From assembly GCA_949289565.1 (NCBI GenBank), contig CASEOO010000030.1, forward strand, positions 62,001-126,000: 64,000 nucleotides of DNA. The letters are read 5' to 3'. Numbering within the stretch: position 1 is the stretch's first letter; each line of letters opens with the position of its first letter. This document shows positions 61,440 through 64,000 of the stretch, one piece after another. The translations under genes and the position numbers were made by a program. The notes under the pieces were generated by a model. The model had not been told where the DNA came from. It ran no database searches and saw nothing but the letters and a program-made list of their open reading frames with translations. This DNA comes from an uncultured Bacteroidales bacterium (GTDB taxonomy: Bacteria; Bacteroidota; Bacteroidia; Bacteroidales; UBA932).

Positions 61440-64000
61440 ATGAAATTATACAATATCATAACCATTGCCTTTGGCCTGGCCATAGCTTCGTCTGCGGCGG
61501 CGTCCCACAGGAATATTGCCGTCGAGGCATCGGCGGCCGCCTCGGACTGTCTTCCTTCATGCGAAGCCTCAAAGGTGAACGACGGCCTGGCCAGATATGA
61601 CGGCGTGGGCGAGTGGGCATGTGACGGCTCTGTCACGTCCTGGGGCGAGATGCATATGCCTTGGATACAGCTGGACTGGGGCAAAGAGGTTTGCATAGAC
61701 CGGGTCGTCCTGTATGACAGAGTGTCCATGGACGAGCATACCGCAGGCGGAAGCCTTATTTTCAGCGACGGTTCTGAAATCAGCGTGACCCAGATTCCGA
61801 ATGACGGCTCTCCGAAAAGCATTTCTTTCCCGGCCAAGACGGTCACATGGCTCCGTTTCGAGGCCACTGACGGAAACGGCAGGAACATAGGCTTGTCCGA
61901 GATAGAAGTTTTCGAGGCTGAAAATGAAGATGCCAGATATGTAGAATGGGTGGACCCTTATATAGAAACCACCCGCGGCAGATGGTTCTTCTGCACTCCT
62001 GGAGGGCTTCCTATGGGAATGGTGGCGGCGCACGCTTTCACCAGGAACAAGAATCAGGGCGGCGGAGGATACAACTACAATTTCAATGAAATTTCAGGCT
62101 TCTCCCAGATAAACGACTGGATGATTTCAGGCCCGAATATCATGCCTGTTACAGGAGCTGTGAATCCTCTCATGGGGATGGAGGGCTGGAAATCTGAATT
62201 CAGCCATGACTGCGAGATCATACAGCCGGGATATCACAAGCTTTTTCTGGACAGATATCGCACATGGGTGGAATACACTTCTACTGACAGGGTGGTTTTC
62301 TACAATATAAGCTATACTGACGGCGGAGCTGACGCCGGCCTGATAGTGGATGCAGGAAGCATCCTCGGGAACTGTTCCATGAATGATGCTGTGCTTTACA
62401 AGCTTGATGACCACACTGTGGCAGGCGAGTTCATGACCACAGACAGGTTCTGGGGCGGTCCGGACAGCGTGGGCCTGTACTTCGTTCTGGAGTCTGACTG
62501 TTCTTTCAGCTCTGTGGACAGCTGGAGCGAGAAAGGCATCCTGCCTGACACTGACATGATAGCAGGAGATGATGCAGGAATGCTGCTCCGTTTCGATCTG
62601 GATGGCGGCCGTCAGGTGAAGGTGAAGATAGCTATGTCTTATACCAGCATCGAAAATGCCGCTGAAAATCTGAAAACAGAGCTCCCTGGATGGGATTTTT
62701 ATGCTGTGCGAGACGAGGCTCAGTCTATATGGGACGGAATGCTCGGCAGAATCGACGTGCAGGGCGGAACAGCCGCGCAGAAAGTGAAATTCTATACGGA
62801 TCTGTGGCATGTCCTTCTCGGAAGGCATAAAATCAACGATGTGAATGGAAGTTATCCTGACTATGCATGGGGAAAATACACAGACCACAGGACAGCGGAC
62901 ACTATGAAAGTACGCCAGCTGCCTCTGGATGCATCAGGAGTTCCTGTCCACAATATGTACGGGTTCGACGGCCTCTGGCTTACACAGTGGAATATAAATA
63001 TCCTCTGGGGCCTGGCTTGGCCGGAAATTCTGGATGACTTCACAGCGAATCTAGTGCAGTATGCGGACAACGGCGGACTGCTTCCGAGGGGAGGATGCGC
63101 TGGCGGATATTCATTCATCATGACAGGATGCCCGTCTACAAGCATGATAGTCAGCGCCTATATGCGCGGACTGCTCCGCAAAGCTGATCCGGAGCACGCT
63201 TTTGAAGTTATGAAAAGGAATCATCTGCCTGGCGGCATGATGAGCTGGGAGAGCGCGGATGACCTGAAGTTCTATATCAGGCACGGATACTGTCCTGAAA
63301 ATGCAGGCAAGACTCTTCAGTGGGCTTTTGAAGACTGGGGGCTGTCCCGCATGGCGGCCAAGCTGGGGAAAAAGGCCGATGCCCGTGAATTCGAGCGGCG
63401 CTCTCACGGATGGACGTCCCTTTTCAATCATGACCAGAAGATGATTTTCCCGAAAGACCGCGGCGGAAACTGGACGAATCTGGACCCTCTGAGCAACAAA
63501 GGCTGGGTAGAGTGCAATTCATGGCAGTCTACATGGTATACACCTCATGATTTTCCTCGTCTGACAGGCTTGATGGGCGGCTCAGATGCCTTCTGCGAGA
63601 AGCTCGACTACGCTTTCAGACAGGCGGAAGCCTATGATTTCGTCTATGCATATGGCGGAGGCTATATCAGCTATGCGAACCAGCCAGGATGCTCGAATGC
63701 CCATCTGTTCTCCTATGGAGGCCAGCCATGGCTCACCCAGTACTGGGTCCGCAGGGTGAAGGAGCAGGCATATGGAGGCATCACTCCTGACAAGGGATAT
63801 GGCGGACATGACGAAGACCAGGGCCAGATGGGAGGCGTCAGTGCTCTTATGGCCATGGGGCTGTTCAGTGTCACCGGAGCAGAGTCCGACACTCCGTATT
63901 ACGATATCACATCGCCGATATTCGACCGTGTCACCATCAAGCTGAACCAGGATTACTATTCCGGAGAGGAATTCGTGATAACCGCTTACGGAAACTCGGC
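61440..64000 (+). CDS. GH92-like glycoside hydrolase with N-terminal F5/8C domain, 3' end outside window
   Basis: Open from ATG 61440 to the window end; 853 codons are visible. Signal peptide (residues 1-22, IITIAFGLAIASSAAASH), then a discoidin/F5-8C or CBM32-like domain (about 25-160; IGLSEIEVFEAEN marks its end). A GH92 core follows from YVEWVDPYIETTRG: FCTPGGLPMGMVAAHAF, LWHVLLGRHKINDVNG, GFDGLWLTQWNINILW, WYTPHDFPRL and GGHDEDQGQMGG, the last standing where the GH92 catalytic HDEDQGQMSA-type loop lies. GH92 enzymes are calcium-dependent exo-alpha-mannosidases. It follows susD by 12 bp and fits a mannose-glycan locus. The exact linkage specificity cannot be told. Confidence 0.88.
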   Translation, partial: MKLYNIITIAFGLAIASSAAASHRNIAVEASAAASDCLPSCEASKVNDGLARYDGVGEWACDGSVTSWGEMHMPWIQLDWGKEVCIDRVVLYDRVSMDEHTAGGSLIFSDGSEISVTQIPNDGSPKSISFPAKTVTWLRFEATDGNGRNIGLSEIEVFEAENEDARYVEWVDPYIETTRGRWFFCTPGGLPMGMVAAHAFTRNKNQGGGGYNYNFNEISGFSQINDWMISGPNIMPVTGAVNPLMGMEGWKSEFSHDCEIIQPGYHKLFLDRYRTWVEYTSTDRVVFYNISYTDGGADAGLIVDAGSILGNCSMNDAVLYKLDDHTVAGEFMTTDRFWGGPDSVGLYFVLESDCSFSSVDSWSEKGILPDTDMIAGDDAGMLLRFDLDGGRQVKVKIAMSYTSIENAAENLKTELPGWDFYAVRDEAQSIWDGMLGRIDVQGGTAAQKVKFYTDLWHVLLGRHKINDVNGSYPDYAWGKYTDHRTADTMKVRQLPLDASGVPVHNMYGFDGLWLTQWNINILWGLAWPEILDDFTANLVQYADNGGLLPRGGCAGGYSFIMTGCPSTSMIVSAYMRGLLRKADPEHAFEVMKRNHLPGGMMSWESADDLKFYIRHGYCPENAGKTLQWAFEDWGLSRMAAKLGKKADAREFERRSHGWTSLFNHDQKMIFPKDRGGNWTNLDPLSNKGWVECNSWQSTWYTPHDFPRLTGLMGGSDAFCEKLDYAFRQAEAYDFVYAYGGGYISYANQPGCSNAHLFSYGGQPWLTQYWVRRVKEQAYGGITPDKGYGGHDEDQGQMGGVSALMAMGLFSVTGAESDTPYYDITSPIFDRVTIKLNQDYYSGEEFVITAYGNS

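Noticed and set aside
1..64000. CRISPR array, prophage, integrase or complete insertion sequence.
   Set aside because: Reading through both strands shows no regularly spaced direct repeats, no integrase and no intact transposase; only a doubtful IS3 relic was kept.

Overview
The window is a stretch of chromosome from a member of the Bacteroidota, most likely order Bacteroidales and probably a gut or host-associated species. Evidence: a SusC/SusD pair followed by a GH92-type glycosidase, repeated promoters carrying the Bacteroidota -7 element TAnnTTTG (19 listed), weak or absent Shine-Dalgarno sequences at many starts, Bacteroidales-type malate dehydrogenase and transketolase, and an anaerobic NrdDG ribonucleotide reductase. 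By eye the G+C content is near one half. I cannot name the genus. Coding density is high, with no phage, CRISPR array or intact insertion sequence.

Layout. (1) 1-9.5 kb: the 3' part of a SNF2-family helicase, then an apparent operon sdaA-sufB-pnuC-sufC-sufD-ispE (serine deamination, Fe-S cluster assembly, a vitamin transporter, isoprenoid synthesis), ended by a hairpin terminator. (2) 9.6-16.3 kb: a lipoprotein; an MlaE/MlaF lipid-transport pair on the minus strand; the YifB/ComM-like ATPase; TsaE; then an ECF sigma factor followed by a protein with an anti-sigma-like N-terminus, one inner-membrane helix, a long linker and a C-terminal outer-membrane beta-barrel. The last pair has the architecture of the Dma/Das systems of Bacteroides. 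(3) 16.4-20.8 kb: a TPR protein, a degenerate LytM/EnvC-like protein and an NAD-dependent epimerase with a C-terminal zinc-ribbon-like tail. (4) 20.8-28.1 kb: nrdG/nrdD, a phosphopantetheinyl transferase preceded by a possible small cysteine-containing ORF, mdh and tkt. (5) 28.3-32.5 kb: tRNA-Pro and a fragment of the S10 ribosomal operon, rplC-rplD-rplW-rplB-rpsS-rplV-rpsC, which starts at rplC with its own promoter and stops at rpsC with a terminator. (6) 32.6-38.1 kb: c-di-AMP cyclase, MutS2, YraN, mannose-1-phosphate guanylyltransferase and a YqeY-like protein. (7) 38.2-44.1 kb: tRNA-Leu, fabG, comF-like gene, a glycosyltransferase, a PAP2 phosphatase with an added C-terminal region, a YhcH-like protein and S-adenosylhomocysteinase. 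(8) 44.2-49.9 kb: the rod-shape cluster mreB-mreC-mreD-mrdA-rodA. (9) 50-53.6 kb: ispD, an Lrp/AsnC regulator, topA. (10) 53.9-64 kb: a glycan-use locus with a ROK kinase and mannose-6-phosphate isomerase-like gene diverging from susC-susD-GH92. It reads as capture of a mannose-containing glycan, release of mannose and entry into glycolysis.

The observations I rate highest are a ten-G tract inside susC, where loss or gain of one G would stop translation (possible phase variation); the sigma/dual-membrane anti-sigma pair; the truncated S10 operon; and the compact SufD in a suf operon that also contains pnuC. Most of the window is ordinary housekeeping sequence. No wholly new multi-gene system is evident to me.
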